Source of the DNA: Bradyrhizobium cytisi
GTDB lineage: Bacteria; Pseudomonadota; Alphaproteobacteria; Rhizobiales; Xanthobacteraceae
DNA: 64,000 nt
Assembly: GCF_008123515.1 (NCBI RefSeq)
Contig: NZ_VSSR01000006.1
Span: 1 to 64,000, forward strand
Reading direction: 5' to 3'
In this document: positions 1 through 8,073 of the stretch, one piece after another
Layout: every line of letters begins with the position of its first letter
Numbering within the stretch: position 1 is the stretch's first letter
Program-made: the position numbers and the translations under genes
The notes under the pieces: generated by a model
The model's input: only the letters and a program-made list of their open reading frames with translations
What the model was told of the DNA's origin: nothing
Database searches by the model: none

Positions 1-203
1 ATATTGCAGGCCGAATGACACCCAAACCTCGATGCATCGGCTACATCCACCATCGCTTCATGCCGGGACAGACCGATTTGTCCGGCACGATCGATCACCA
101 TCTTGCCATTCTCGCTGCCGTTGCCGGCCGCCGTGTCGAGGACGCGGTGAAGGCGAGCGATCAAAGAACGTTTCTCAAGATGGCCGAAGCTGACAGCGTG
201 CAT
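1..203 (-). CDS. 5' part of an unrecognised protein, runs off the left edge
   Basis: On the minus strand an ATG at 203 opens a frame of 67 codons with no stop before the window edge. It starts MHAVSFGHLEKRS and is preceded by a GGGTGG purine run about six bases upstream of the ATG. The codons look like those of real genes in this GC-rich genome. A frame of 82 codons also exists on the plus strand over 15-263, but its product is low in plausibility and it has no ribosome site. I do not recognise a family. No function is proposed. Confidence 0.4.
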   Translation of the reverse strand, partial: MHAVSFGHLEKRSLIARLHRVLDTAAGNGSENGKMVIDRAGQIGLSRHEAMVDVADASRFGCHSACN

Positions 204-350
204 CGCACGCCACCCTTAAAGTCGTCTGATCGGGACGCTGCACGGACGTGCAGCAACGTCTAAGATCGCGCCGGCTATCGCCGCGGAGATAACCTCGAGG
301 CAGTGCATTGGTGGGCACAACACAGTAGGCGCGGCAGCGCTTGAAGCGAC

Positions 351-560
351 CTAAGCCAAGCGGCTGTCCGGGGCTCGTGATCGCTCGAGGTGCGCTTCGT
401 TTGAGAACGAGCTGACCAATACCTCCAGCTTTGATTGTTCTTCGTTCAAGCGCCTCTCTACAAACTGGCGCTCGAACTCTGTCAGGCTGGTTTGCAATAA
501 GTGACGATAGCGTCGAATATTGTTGCGATGTGCACGCGCCAACTGGTCGTCAATCATCAT
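351..560 (-). CDS. small charged helical hypothetical protein, 69 aa
   Basis: A short gene beginning MMIDDQLARAHRNN with a good ribosome site (GGAAG four bases before the ATG). The product is rich in Arg, Glu and Leu with hydrophobic residues at helical spacing (LLQTSLTEFERQFVERRL), so it is probably a small all-helical protein. Similar small proteins are common in Bradyrhizobium genomes; that is recollection, not a search. No catalytic motif or membrane segment is visible. Function unknown. Confidence 0.6.
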   Translation of the reverse strand: MMIDDQLARAHRNNIRRYRHLLQTSLTEFERQFVERRLNEEQSKLEVLVSSFSNEAHLERSRAPDSRLA

Positions 561-884
561 CGTCTTCCTTTGACGGCTACGATATCATTCCTTTTTGCTT
601 CACGGGGGTGAGGCGACCCCGAGGCAACATTCCTAGATGTCGCTTGAGCGGAGTATCTTCGCTCCGCGACGCCGGTAATCCTCGGCCGGGGCTTTAAATC
701 CCGGCCTTCTAATTCTGTCGGACTTCGATGACAGAAACAAGCAATACTCGAGGGGGCGGCGCGCGAGCTTTTTTGCGATCTGTGAACCAGTTCACAATCT
801 CTGCCGGCATTGGCTGCTATGCGCACAACTAACCTTCTGCGAAGTCGAATCCCTCCAAGCGGTTCGGCCTCGTTGCATCGCCAA
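561..884. other. intergenic stretch, no gene seen
   Basis: Short open frames exist on both strands but none has a convincing start, ribosome site or family resemblance. On the minus strand this is where the missing C-terminal half of the RES toxin would lie. None of the three minus-strand frames reads as RES sequence, so the toxin's 3' half is replaced, not merely frame-shifted. Confidence 0.5.
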
Positions 885-1133
885 TTAGAGGAGGGGAGTG
901 GTCAGTATGTGCGGCAGAGTGGCCAGCGCATTGAAGCCTTTGTGAACCGGCACTTCGAGTATCGCGGTCGCTGGATCAAGCGCGCAATACACGACGCGAA
1001 CGCTTTTGCTGTTCCACCGTCCGCTGACCTGGAATGCGCCTTCGCCACTATCCCAGGTCGACGCAAAGCGCGCCTGATCGACGCGCCAAGCGATGAGCTT
1101 GCCGCCTCCCAATGGCTCTACAGAAGGCGTCAT
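885..1133 (-). pseudogene. truncated RES-domain toxin
   Basis: The 82-residue product carries the N-terminal half of a RES domain: AWRVDQARFASTWDSGEG followed by GRWNSKSVRVVYCALDPATAILEV, which hold the conserved Arg and Glu of RES toxins (residue Arg 17 region and the Glu of ILEV). RES toxins are usually about 150-160 residues and act as NAD+ phosphorylases or ADP-ribosyl transferases. Here the frame ends soon after the LPHIL segment, so the C-terminal half with the conserved Ser is missing. The start ATG overlaps the stop of the upstream antitoxin as ATGA, the normal coupled arrangement of a RES-Xre operon. Family assignment is firm from the motif; loss of activity is inferred. Confidence 0.75.
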
Positions 1134-1614
1134 GCATAGACGCCGTATGCAAGGCGTGTGAGGTACTGTTCAACGAGCTCGACGCCCGCCGGAGTCGCAA
1201 GCAGGTCGATCGGGCGACGCTGGTCAAGACCGATGGCCGGACGCTCGAGCCACTGCTCTGCTTCTTCCTGCGAACCGAACACCTCCGTCGCCTTGGCCAG
1301 GATTTCGGCAAACTTCCAGGTCCGCCCACTTTGCTCCTGGCTGAGCGGCTTGTCCGGAGCGTCCTTGCGTCGCTGAAAGGTGCGAAGGCTCATTCCGAAG
1401 GCTTTTTCCAGCGAGTCCGTTTGAATGAAGATGAGGTGACGGACGAGGTGTGGGTCAACGCAGAGCCTGGCAGTCCGTCCAGCAGCAGTTCGTGGGCATC
1501 GAGGGCGCTTGTAATCCGGCGCGACAGGATGCGCGGCCCGCCGAGCAGATCGGCCACCTTCTGCAGATCATTGCCTGGCTCCTTTGGAGCCGGTTTCTCG
1601 GCTGCGGCAGTCAT
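1130..1614 (-). pseudogene. frame-shifted Xre/MbcA/ParS-type antitoxin
   Basis: The gene reads in two frames. The first part (from ATG 1614, MTAAAEKPAPKEP) runs through VADLLGGPRILSRRITSALD to GLPGSALTH. The family then continues in another frame as LVRHLIFIQTDSLEKAFGMSLRTFQRRK and ends with the toxin-binding domain LATPAGVELVEQYLTRL. The switch falls at a CACAC run at about 1448-1452: removing one AC dinucleotide restores one continuous frame, so a 2-bp slippage insertion is the likely lesion. Antitoxins of this class have an Xre-like DNA-binding part and a C-terminal MbcA/ParS toxin-binding domain. The stop overlaps the RES toxin start. An ATG at the second half (1393) could allow a C-terminal fragment to be made. 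Confidence 0.75.
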
Positions 1615-1627
1615 GCTAGCTCTCGCG

Positions 1628-2380
1628 TCACGTGTCACCTAGCATGTGCCAAATGTCGCAATTTATCAAGCATATGCCTGCGTTTTGACAGCTCGCTCGG
1701 AGGTGCTTTCCAAAGGAGACGCTACTCACAAAGTATGCAAACCATTCCATCGCGTGGCATACACTAACATCGTTCAAGTGATCGAAGGGCTCGGGCAGGG
1801 GCGGGCCAGAGCGCAACAAGAATGAGGACATCCTACGCGCTGACGAAAGGTGATCGGCCGGAACATATCGTAACGGGGCGCAACGAATATCGAAGCGGCA
1901 ATTCCCGCAATTCGCGATAGATTGAATATTGCTCCATCTCAAAAGTTTGCCGCATTGAGGGCACCGCTCGAGCAAAGCTTCTCCAGTGTCTAGATCGCAA
2001 TCGAGGGCGTTCAGCTGCCAGGCCATACGGTGAAAGGGTGTCCCGCCATCATCGATCAGAACTCCGGGGGCGAGCCGACGCACTTCCAAGTTGATCCAGT
2101 CGAACGGCACCTCACGTTTATAAATAACGCATCCGATGGTCCCCGGCAGAACACCGCGACTCCTTGCATCATCGAGGTTGAAGACGCCCAGATCCGCAAG
2201 AAAATCGATTGCGCTCTTGTCGGTTGGCAAAGACGAAAGGCCCGCGGCATGCCCCAACCCTAATCGCAGAAGCTCGTCCGGGGTGACGAGCGCAAGCGGC
2301 GCGAGCCGAATTGCGAGCGATTGAATGGATTCGCCGGCATGTGGCTCGATCGATTTCAACAATCGCCGCGATGTAGTCAT
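1628..2380 (-). CDS. orphan TniQ-like protein with zinc-ribbon
   Basis: From the ATG at 2380 (MTTSRRLLKSIEPHAGES) the 250-residue product has the features of TniQ proteins: an opening proline/glycine element (EPHAGESIQSLAIRLAPLA), helical DNA-binding-like segments, and a zinc-binding pair CPQCGKLL...CGNCRFD around residues 160-180. TniQ/TnsD proteins guide target choice in Tn7-like transposition. No TnsA, TnsB or TnsC homologue lies in the window, so it is either a remnant or an accessory gene. The open frame continues upstream to a TTG at 2917, but that part does not look like TniQ and is treated separately. The start is uncertain because the AAGGAG before ATG 2380 touches it. Confidence 0.6.
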   Translation of the reverse strand: MTTSRRLLKSIEPHAGESIQSLAIRLAPLALVTPDELLRLGLGHAAGLSSLPTDKSAIDFLADLGVFNLDDARSRGVLPGTIGCVIYKREVPFDWINLEVRRLAPGVLIDDGGTPFHRMAWQLNALDCDLDTGEALLERCPQCGKLLRWSNIQSIANCGNCRFDIRCAPLRYVPADHLSSARRMSSFLLRSGPPLPEPFDHLNDVSVCHAMEWFAYFVSSVSFGKHLRASCQNAGICLINCDIWHMLGDT

Positions 2381-3041
2381 CTCCTTCACATGCCTGGATC
2401 GAAACTGACCTGGTGGTCCTGTGACGGATTGGATACTCTTGTCGCATTCGCTCTTTCTCAGAGAGGCCACCGCACAGCTGGGCCATCTCGTAGCGCGCCG
2501 TTCTTTGCCAGCGGCGGCAAACCCTGGCGGCCAGCGCAATTGGTCGGGTAGCGCCTCGTGGGGCACCTGCAGCCGATAATGTCGCTTTATCTCAGTTCGA
2601 AAGGTGTTCCAGTCCTCTCGGGTCGGATTGGTCTTGTAGATGCCAGCCACGTCAATCGACACCATTGAGGCCGAAAACGACGCTACGAGCGTCCGCGTAC
2701 CTCCCTCAACGCCAAAACCCTCGACAATATCTGGCGTCCATTCGAGTAAGGTTTTACCGGCAAACCGCGTCCACGGCCCGCTATATTCAGCACCCTTCCA
2801 CCCAGACCTGGTCAGGCGAAAATGAACCGCCGGTCCGACGAAGTGGCGACGAACAAGGGCCGGCCTGGCGGCCGGACACGCCTTTCTGACGCGACCGCGG
2901 CGACAGCATTCGGCCAAGGATTAGCGCGATGCCTCGCAGTTCAATCTTTGCCAATTCGGAGAAGGGGGCTTCTCCACCTTTGGCCTTCAGCGCCCTCAAC
3001 ACGGCGAATTCGCCGAAAGTGGCGCCATTCTCCATTTTCAT
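2381..3041 (-). pseudogene. frame-shifted remnant with winged-helix-like N-terminus
   Basis: A minus-strand frame from ATG 3041 (MKMENGATFGEFAVLRALKA, then FSELAKIELRGIALILGRM) resembles the N-terminal part of a small winged-helix regulator. At about 2900 the plausible coding sequence passes to a second frame that ends HFRLTRSGWKGAEYSG, the usual close of a winged-helix wing, and continues as unrecognised sequence into the TniQ frame. The lack of a single frame, plus position in a decayed region, suggests gene remnants joined end to end. The middle part (EWTPDIVEGFGVEGGT and following) is not recognised. Confidence 0.35.
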
Positions 3042-3291
3042 GCTGGAGACCGTCTGTCCCGAAACTTAGCCGTCTATGTTTGCCAAACGCTCGATGCGCT
3101 CGCAAACCGTGAGCTTCGCATAAGACATTGGGGACGTGGAGCTCTGATTGGCCTGCTAAGGGGCCCGGCAAGAGGACCGGAGGGATCGCGTGCAGGAATG
3201 GTGTGAATGGAATGCAGGATTGTGGTGAGCGCTACAGCATTTACAGGCAGCTTGGCTTGGTTATCCCGTAATTCGCATAAGGTATATTATG

Positions 3292-3306
3292 GAATATATT
3301 ATATTC
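3292..3306. promoter_or_regulatory. AT-rich 15-bp palindrome, candidate operator of the TRAP operon
   Basis: GAATATATTATATTC is a perfect inverted repeat of two 7-base arms around one base. It sits in a run with only A/T for long stretches, 268 bp upstream of the dctP start. A related TATATTAT element lies just to its left (3283-3290). TRAP operons are often controlled by GntR-family repressors that bind short AT-rich palindromes. No regulator gene is adjacent, so the link is inference. Confidence 0.45.
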
Positions 3307-3391
3307 AATTAGATCAGACATTTAGGCGGAATTGCTGGCACCGCGCCTTCGCTCCGGCGCCGTTCTCGATCCGCCCCTCAGGCCCTTGGAC

Positions 3392-3416
3392 GGCTACTGT
3401 GCATGGGGTTGTTTTC
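3392..3416 (+). repeat. 25-bp repeat, copy 1
   Basis: Begins GGCTACTGTGCATGGGG and ends GTTGTTTTC. An identical 25-bp sequence is present on the minus strand at 22689-22713. In both places it reads toward the next downstream gene in the same orientation (dctP here; a small gene starting at 22622 there). The flanks do not match. Confidence 0.7.
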
Positions 3417-3573
3417 CGGTTTTTGAATCCAGCCCATCTGCCGAAAGCCGATATTGCCGCGACCTTGTCCGGCTGCAATAAGCGAGCTTCGCGAGATCGC
3501 AGATGACTGCCGACCAGACGTCTGTATAGGTTTGCGTCTCACAACAAAAACAAACTTCCGAGGAAGCAGACCC

Positions 3574-4605
3574 ATGGTCTTTTCAACGCGTTTTTCCCGC
3601 CGCACGCTTCTCAAGGCCTCCGCCGCGACCGCCGTCTTTGGCGGCGTCAGCGCGCCTTATGTGGCCCGTGCCCAGGCCGCCGAGTTCTCCTACAAATATG
3701 CCAACAACCTGCCTGACACCCATCCGCTGAACGTACGCGCCAAGGAGATGGCGGCCGCGATCAAGAGCGAGACCAATGGCAAGTTCGACCTCCAGATCTT
3801 TCCGAACAACCAGCTCGGTTCCGACACCGACATGCTGAGCCAGATCCGTTCTGGCGGCGTCGAGTTCTTCACGTTGTCCGGCCTGATCCTGGCAACGCTG
3901 GTGCCGGCGGCATCGATCAACGGCATCGGCTTCGCATTCCCGGACTACGACACGGTCTGGAAGGCCATGGACGGCGACCTCGGCGGCTATGTCCGCGGCG
4001 AGATCAAGAAAGCCGGCCTCGAGGTCATGGACAAGATCTGGGACAACGGCTTCCGCCAGACAACGTCGTCGAGCAAGCCGATCACGGGCCCGGACGATCT
4101 CAAGGGCTTCAAGATTCGCGTGCCGGTGTCGCCGCTATGGACCTCGATGTTCAAGGCGTTCGATGCCGCGCCCGCCTCGATCAATTTCAGCGAGGTCTAT
4201 TCGGCGCTCCAGACCAAGATCGTCGAGGGCCAGGAGAACCCGCTGGCCATCATCTCGACCGCAAAGCTCTATGAGGTGCAGAAGTTCTGCTCGCTGACCA
4301 ACCATATGTGGGACGGCTTCTGGTTCCTGGCCAACCGCCGCGCGTGGGAAAAGCTGCCGGCGGACGTGCGCACCGTCGTCGCCAAGAACATCAATGCCGC
4401 CGCCGTCAACGAGCGTGTGGACACGGCCAAGCTGAACGCCAATCTCCAGCAGGAGCTCGCGGCTAAGGGCCTGACCTTCAACCAGCCCACGGTCGCGCCG
4501 TTCCGCGACAAGCTGCGCGCCGCCGGCTTCTATGCCGAGTGGAAAGGCAAATACGGCGAGCAGCCCTGGGAGCTCCTGGAAAAGGCCGTCGGCAAGCTAT
4601 CGTAA
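3574..4605 (+). CDS. dctP: TRAP transporter substrate-binding protein, DctP family
   Basis: A 343-residue periplasmic receptor of a TRAP transporter, which captures an organic acid and hands it to the membrane subunits. The start ATG at 3574 is chosen because GAGGAAG lies seven bases upstream and because it opens directly on a twin-arginine signal (SRRTLLKASAATAVFGG...ARAQA). The mature part shows the DctP pattern: YANNLPDTHPLNVRAKEM, FPNNQLGSDTDMLSQIRSG, and the conserved LKGFKIRVP and FSEVYSALQTKIVEGQENP. Tat export suggests it folds before transport. It is followed 15 bp later by a fused DctQM gene and then an acyl-CoA synthetase, so the ligand may be a carboxylate that is later activated with CoA. 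The ligand itself cannot be read from sequence. Confidence 0.9.
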   Translation: MVFSTRFSRRTLLKASAATAVFGGVSAPYVARAQAAEFSYKYANNLPDTHPLNVRAKEMAAAIKSETNGKFDLQIFPNNQLGSDTDMLSQIRSGGVEFFTLSGLILATLVPAASINGIGFAFPDYDTVWKAMDGDLGGYVRGEIKKAGLEVMDKIWDNGFRQTTSSSKPITGPDDLKGFKIRVPVSPLWTSMFKAFDAAPASINFSEVYSALQTKIVEGQENPLAIISTAKLYEVQKFCSLTNHMWDGFWFLANRRAWEKLPADVRTVVAKNINAAAVNERVDTAKLNANLQQELAAKGLTFNQPTVAPFRDKLRAAGFYAEWKGKYGEQPWELLEKAVGKLS

Positions 4606-4620
4606 CCCATCCAGGCCGTC

Positions 4621-6510
4621 ATGGCTCATATCGAGGTTGAGGTGACCGAAGTGGTGGGCGAGGTGGCTGTGCAGTCCCCTCGCCGACCTTCGTTGCTGGC
4701 TTCGCTGGAGCGCATCCTCGGCCTTATCGTCGAAATCCCGGCAGCCATCCTGGTGGTCGCCGAGATCGTGATCCTGTTTGCCGGCGTGGTGGCGCGCTAC
4801 GGTCTCCACCGGCCGCTGATCTGGTCCGACGAGCTCGCCTCGATCCTGTTCCTGTGGCTGGCTATGCTGGGCGCGGCGGTGGCGTTCCGCCGCTCCGAGC
4901 ACATGCGCATGACAGCGATCGTCGCGAGCGCCAGGCCGGCGATGCGGGCCTATCTCGACCTCGTCGCGACCTGTGCCGCGCTTGCGTTCCTGGCGCTGAT
5001 CGTCTGGCCGTCCTACGACTACGCCTACGAAGAGAGCTACATCACCACGCCGGCGCTCCAGATCTCGAACATGTGGCGCGCCGCTGCGCTCCCGGTCGGG
5101 ATCTGCCTGATGGCGGCGTTTGCCTTGCTGCGGCTGCTGCGCGCGGCGGACTACCGGACGGTCGTGGCCGCCGTGCTGTCGGTCGCCGTCGTGATCGGTT
5201 TGTTCTGGCTGGCGGAGCCGTCGTTGCGACCCCTGGGCAATCTCAACCTCGTCATCTTTTTCGTCGGCGTCGCCGGCTTCTGCGTCTTTGCCGGCGTTCC
5301 CATTGCGTTCGGCTTTGGGCTGGCGATCTTCGGCTATCTGGCGCTGACCACGCGTACGCCGGTCATGGTGCTGGTCGGGCGGATGGACGAGGGCATGAGC
5401 CACCTCATCCTGCTCTCGGTGCCGCTGTTCGTGTTCCTGGGCCTCCTGATCGAGATGACCGGCATGGCGCGGGCCATGGTGGCGTTCCTGGCGAGCCTGC
5501 TCGGCCATGTCCGCGGCGGGCTGCACTACGTGCTGGTAGGCGCCATGTATCTGGTCTCAGGCATTTCCGGCGCCAAGGCCGCCGACATGGCCGCGGTCGC
5601 GCCCGTGCTGTTCCCGGAGATGAAGCAGCGCGGCGCCAAGCCCGGCGATCTCGTAGCGCTCCTTGCGGCAACTGGCGCCCAAACCGAGACCATCCCACCG
5701 AGCCTCGTGCTGATCACGATCGGCTCGGTCACCGGCGTCTCCATCGCGGCGCTGTTCACCGGCGGCCTCCTGCCCGGCGTGGTGCTTGCGGTCACGCTCT
5801 GCATGCTGGTGTGGTGGCGCTACCGTCACGAGGATATGAGTCATGTCCGCCGCGCCACGGGCAGCGAGATCGGCAAGACCTTCGTCATCGCCCTGCCCGC
5901 GCTCGCACTGCCCTTCGTGATCCGCTACGCCGTGGTCGAAGGCATCGCCACCGCCACCGAAGTCTCCACCATCGGCATCGTCTATGGCGCCCTCGTCGGC
6001 CTCCTCGTCTACCGCCGCTTCGACTGGCGGCGGCTGTTTCCGATGCTGGTCGAGACCGCGGCGCTGTCGGGCGCGATCCTCCTGATCATCGGCACGGCCA
6101 CCGGCATGGCCTGGGGTCTGACCCAGTCCGGGTTCTCGCGCTCGCTGGCATCAGCCATGACGGGATTGCCCGGGGGACCGGCGGCCTTCATCGCCGTCTC
6201 GATCCTGGCCTTCACCATCCTCGGCAGCGTGCTGGAGGGAATCCCGGCGATCGTGCTGTTCGGGCCGCTGTTGTTTCCGATTGCGCGTGCCGTCGGGGTG
6301 CACGAGGTCCACTACGCGATGGTGATCATTCTCGCCATGGGCATCGGATTATTCGCCCCGCCCTTCGGCGTCGGCTATTATGCCGCCTGCGCCATCGGAC
6401 GCGTCGATCCGGCTGAGGGCATCAGGCCGATCTGGGGTTATCTGCTGGCGCTGCTGGTGGGATTGATCATCGTCGCGGTCTTCCCGTGGATCTCGATCGG
6501 ATTCCTGTAA
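4621..6510 (+). CDS. fused TRAP transporter small and large permease, DctQM
   Basis: One 629-residue membrane protein joins the two TRAP membrane parts. Residues about 30-190 are the four-helix DctQ part (IPAAILVVAEIVILFAGVVARY, then WSDELASILFLWLAMLGAAVAFRRSEH, the classic DctQ signature). Residues about 205-629 are the large DctM channel with many helices (VPIAFGFGLAIFGYLAL, GGLHYVLVGAMYLVSGISGAKAADM, GIGLFAPPFGVGYY). DctM alone is usually about 425 residues and DctQ about 160-180, so the length fits a complete fusion. It uses an ion gradient to import the DctP-bound substrate. It lies 15 bp after dctP and 22 bp before the next gene, an operon. Confidence 0.9.
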   Translation: MAHIEVEVTEVVGEVAVQSPRRPSLLASLERILGLIVEIPAAILVVAEIVILFAGVVARYGLHRPLIWSDELASILFLWLAMLGAAVAFRRSEHMRMTAIVASARPAMRAYLDLVATCAALAFLALIVWPSYDYAYEESYITTPALQISNMWRAAALPVGICLMAAFALLRLLRAADYRTVVAAVLSVAVVIGLFWLAEPSLRPLGNLNLVIFFVGVAGFCVFAGVPIAFGFGLAIFGYLALTTRTPVMVLVGRMDEGMSHLILLSVPLFVFLGLLIEMTGMARAMVAFLASLLGHVRGGLHYVLVGAMYLVSGISGAKAADMAAVAPVLFPEMKQRGAKPGDLVALLAATGAQTETIPPSLVLITIGSVTGVSIAALFTGGLLPGVVLAVTLCMLVWWRYRHEDMSHVRRATGSEIGKTFVIALPALALPFVIRYAVVEGIATATEVSTIGIVYGALVGLLVYRRFDWRRLFPMLVETAALSGAILLIIGTATGMAWGLTQSGFSRSLASAMTGLPGGPAAFIAVSILAFTILGSVLEGIPAIVLFGPLLFPIARAVGVHEVHYAMVIILAMGIGLFAPPFGVGYYAACAIGRVDPAEGIRPIWGYLLALLVGLIIVAVFPWISIGFL

Positions 6511-6532
6511 GGCGGTGTGAAGGAGGGTGTCG

Positions 6533-7843
6533 ATGCGTGAGAGCCAGTACAATATTGGCCTGGACAAAACCCCCGCCAATTATGTGCCGCTGAGCCCGCT
6601 GAGCTTCCTCGCGCGCAGCGCCGCCGTCTATCCCGATCACGTCAGCACCGTCTACGAAGGCCGCAGCTTCACGTGGGCCCAGACTTACGAGCGCTGCAAG
6701 CGCTTTGCCTCTTATCTTGCCGGCAAGGGCATCGGCGTTGGCGACACCGTCGCGGCGATGCTGCCGAACGTCCCGGCGATGAACGAGGCGCACTTCGCAG
6801 TGCCCATGACGGGCGCCGTGCTCAATGCGCTCAACATCCGTCTCGACGCGCCCTCGATCGCGTTTCAGCTCGACCATGGCGGCGCCAAGATCATTCTGGT
6901 CGATCCCGAGTTTTCGAGCGTGATCACCGATGCGCTGGCGCAGATGAGCGGGCCAAAGCCATTCGTGATCGACGTCGACGATGCCGTCTTCAAGGGCGGC
7001 AAGCGCATCGGCGAGATCGAATATGAAGCGGCGGTTGCGCAAGGCGATCCCGGCTTCACGGCGATTCCGCCCGAGGACGAATGGGACGCGATCGCGCTGA
7101 GCTATACCTCCGGTACGACAGGCAATCCAAAGGGCGTCGTCACGCATCATCGCGGCGCGTATCTCAACGCCGTCAGCAACATCCTCGCAGGCCAACTCGG
7201 CCAGCATCCGGTCTATCTCTGGACGCTGCCGATGTTCCATTGCAACGGCTGGTGCTTCCCCTGGACCATCGCGGCGGCCGCCGGCATCAATGTCTGCCTG
7301 CGCAAGGTCGAGCCGAGCAGGATCTTCGATCTGATCAAAGCCCACGGCGTCACCCACATGTGCGGCGCGCCGATCGTCTACAACACGCTGATCAATGCGC
7401 CCGACGCACCCAAAGCCAACGCGGCCCGCCGCGTCGTCGGCCTGATCGCAGGCGCCGCGCCGCCAGTCGCGGTGCTGGAGGGTGCGGAAAACATCGGCAT
7501 CAAGCTCACGCACGTCTATGGCCTGACCGAGGTCTACGGCCCCGCCTCCGTCTGCGCCGAGCAGCCCGGCTGGGATGAGCTTCCAGCGCCCGAACGGGCG
7601 CGCATGAAGCGGCGGCAGGGTGTGCCCTACCCGCTCGAGGAAGGCGTCACGGTCATCAATCCGCAGACCATGCAGGAGGTGCCGCGTGAGGCCGACATCA
7701 TCGCCTTCTGCCGTTCGCATATGAGCGGCTTCAAGACGCCGAAGGCCGTCGTGTTCGGACCGATCCCGAAGACGTCGACGGGCAAGATCCAGAAATTCCT
7801 GCTGCGCAACGAGGTCGGCTCGGCCAAGGCGATTACAGCCTGA
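6533..7843 (+). CDS. acyl-CoA synthetase with an internal deletion of the catalytic hinge
   Basis: An AMP-forming ligase that would activate a carboxylate with ATP and CoA. ATG 6533 is chosen over GTG 6527 because AGGAGG (6521-6526) sits six bases before it. Motifs present: the adenylate loop YTSGTTGNPKGVV (about residue 190), YGLTEVYGP (about 330) and the C-terminal lysine loop PKTSTGKIQKF. The product has 436 residues where relatives have about 540. The jump is seen at NPQTMQEVPR followed at once by EADIIAFCRSH: about 105 residues that normally hold the GEI..RG..M.GY, W.HTGD and DR.KD.I..GGEN elements are missing, in frame. The enzyme is probably inactive, although the frame is open. It closes the TRAP operon. 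Confidence 0.85.
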   Translation: MRESQYNIGLDKTPANYVPLSPLSFLARSAAVYPDHVSTVYEGRSFTWAQTYERCKRFASYLAGKGIGVGDTVAAMLPNVPAMNEAHFAVPMTGAVLNALNIRLDAPSIAFQLDHGGAKIILVDPEFSSVITDALAQMSGPKPFVIDVDDAVFKGGKRIGEIEYEAAVAQGDPGFTAIPPEDEWDAIALSYTSGTTGNPKGVVTHHRGAYLNAVSNILAGQLGQHPVYLWTLPMFHCNGWCFPWTIAAAAGINVCLRKVEPSRIFDLIKAHGVTHMCGAPIVYNTLINAPDAPKANAARRVVGLIAGAAPPVAVLEGAENIGIKLTHVYGLTEVYGPASVCAEQPGWDELPAPERARMKRRQGVPYPLEEGVTVINPQTMQEVPREADIIAFCRSHMSGFKTPKAVVFGPIPKTSTGKIQKFLLRNEVGSAKAITA

Positions 7844-8073
7844 GTGCGTTCCGGTTTCAGACACATGTAGAAACACGGGCCGCAACGATCGCGCGTCGTC
7901 CCGAAACGATTGTGACTGTTCGACGACATCAGGACATCACAGGAAAAGATTGGAAAATATTAGAGACGCATTTACGTTTCTCTCCCGTCGGATTCGCTGT
8001 TTCCACCTGATTCGCCGCGCAGGCAGCGCGGCCGGCGACCGGCGCGGTTGGGGCGCGTCATGCGGTTGGTGTC

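Larger units (their letters stand above)
3042..3573. other. intergenic region upstream of the first TRAP operon
   Basis: No convincing gene. The stretch holds an AT-rich block at about 3265-3312 in otherwise GC-rich DNA, including a perfect palindrome (3292-3306), and one copy of a 25-bp repeat (3392-3416) whose other copy is at 22689-22713. The ribosome site of dctP (GAGGAAG) is at its right end. Confidence 0.5.

Noticed and set aside
3454-3573. A longer N-terminus for the first DctP
   Set aside because: The added 40 residues precede the Tat signal and have no ribosome site; ATG 3574 has GAGGAAG.
4854-6416. A 520-codon frame overlapping the DctQM gene
   Set aside because: Same strand, wrong frame, Arg-rich product; DctQM has the helices and family motifs.
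6467-7885. A 472-codon minus-strand frame opposite the acyl-CoA synthetase
   Set aside because: Antisense shadow with no motif or ribosome site.
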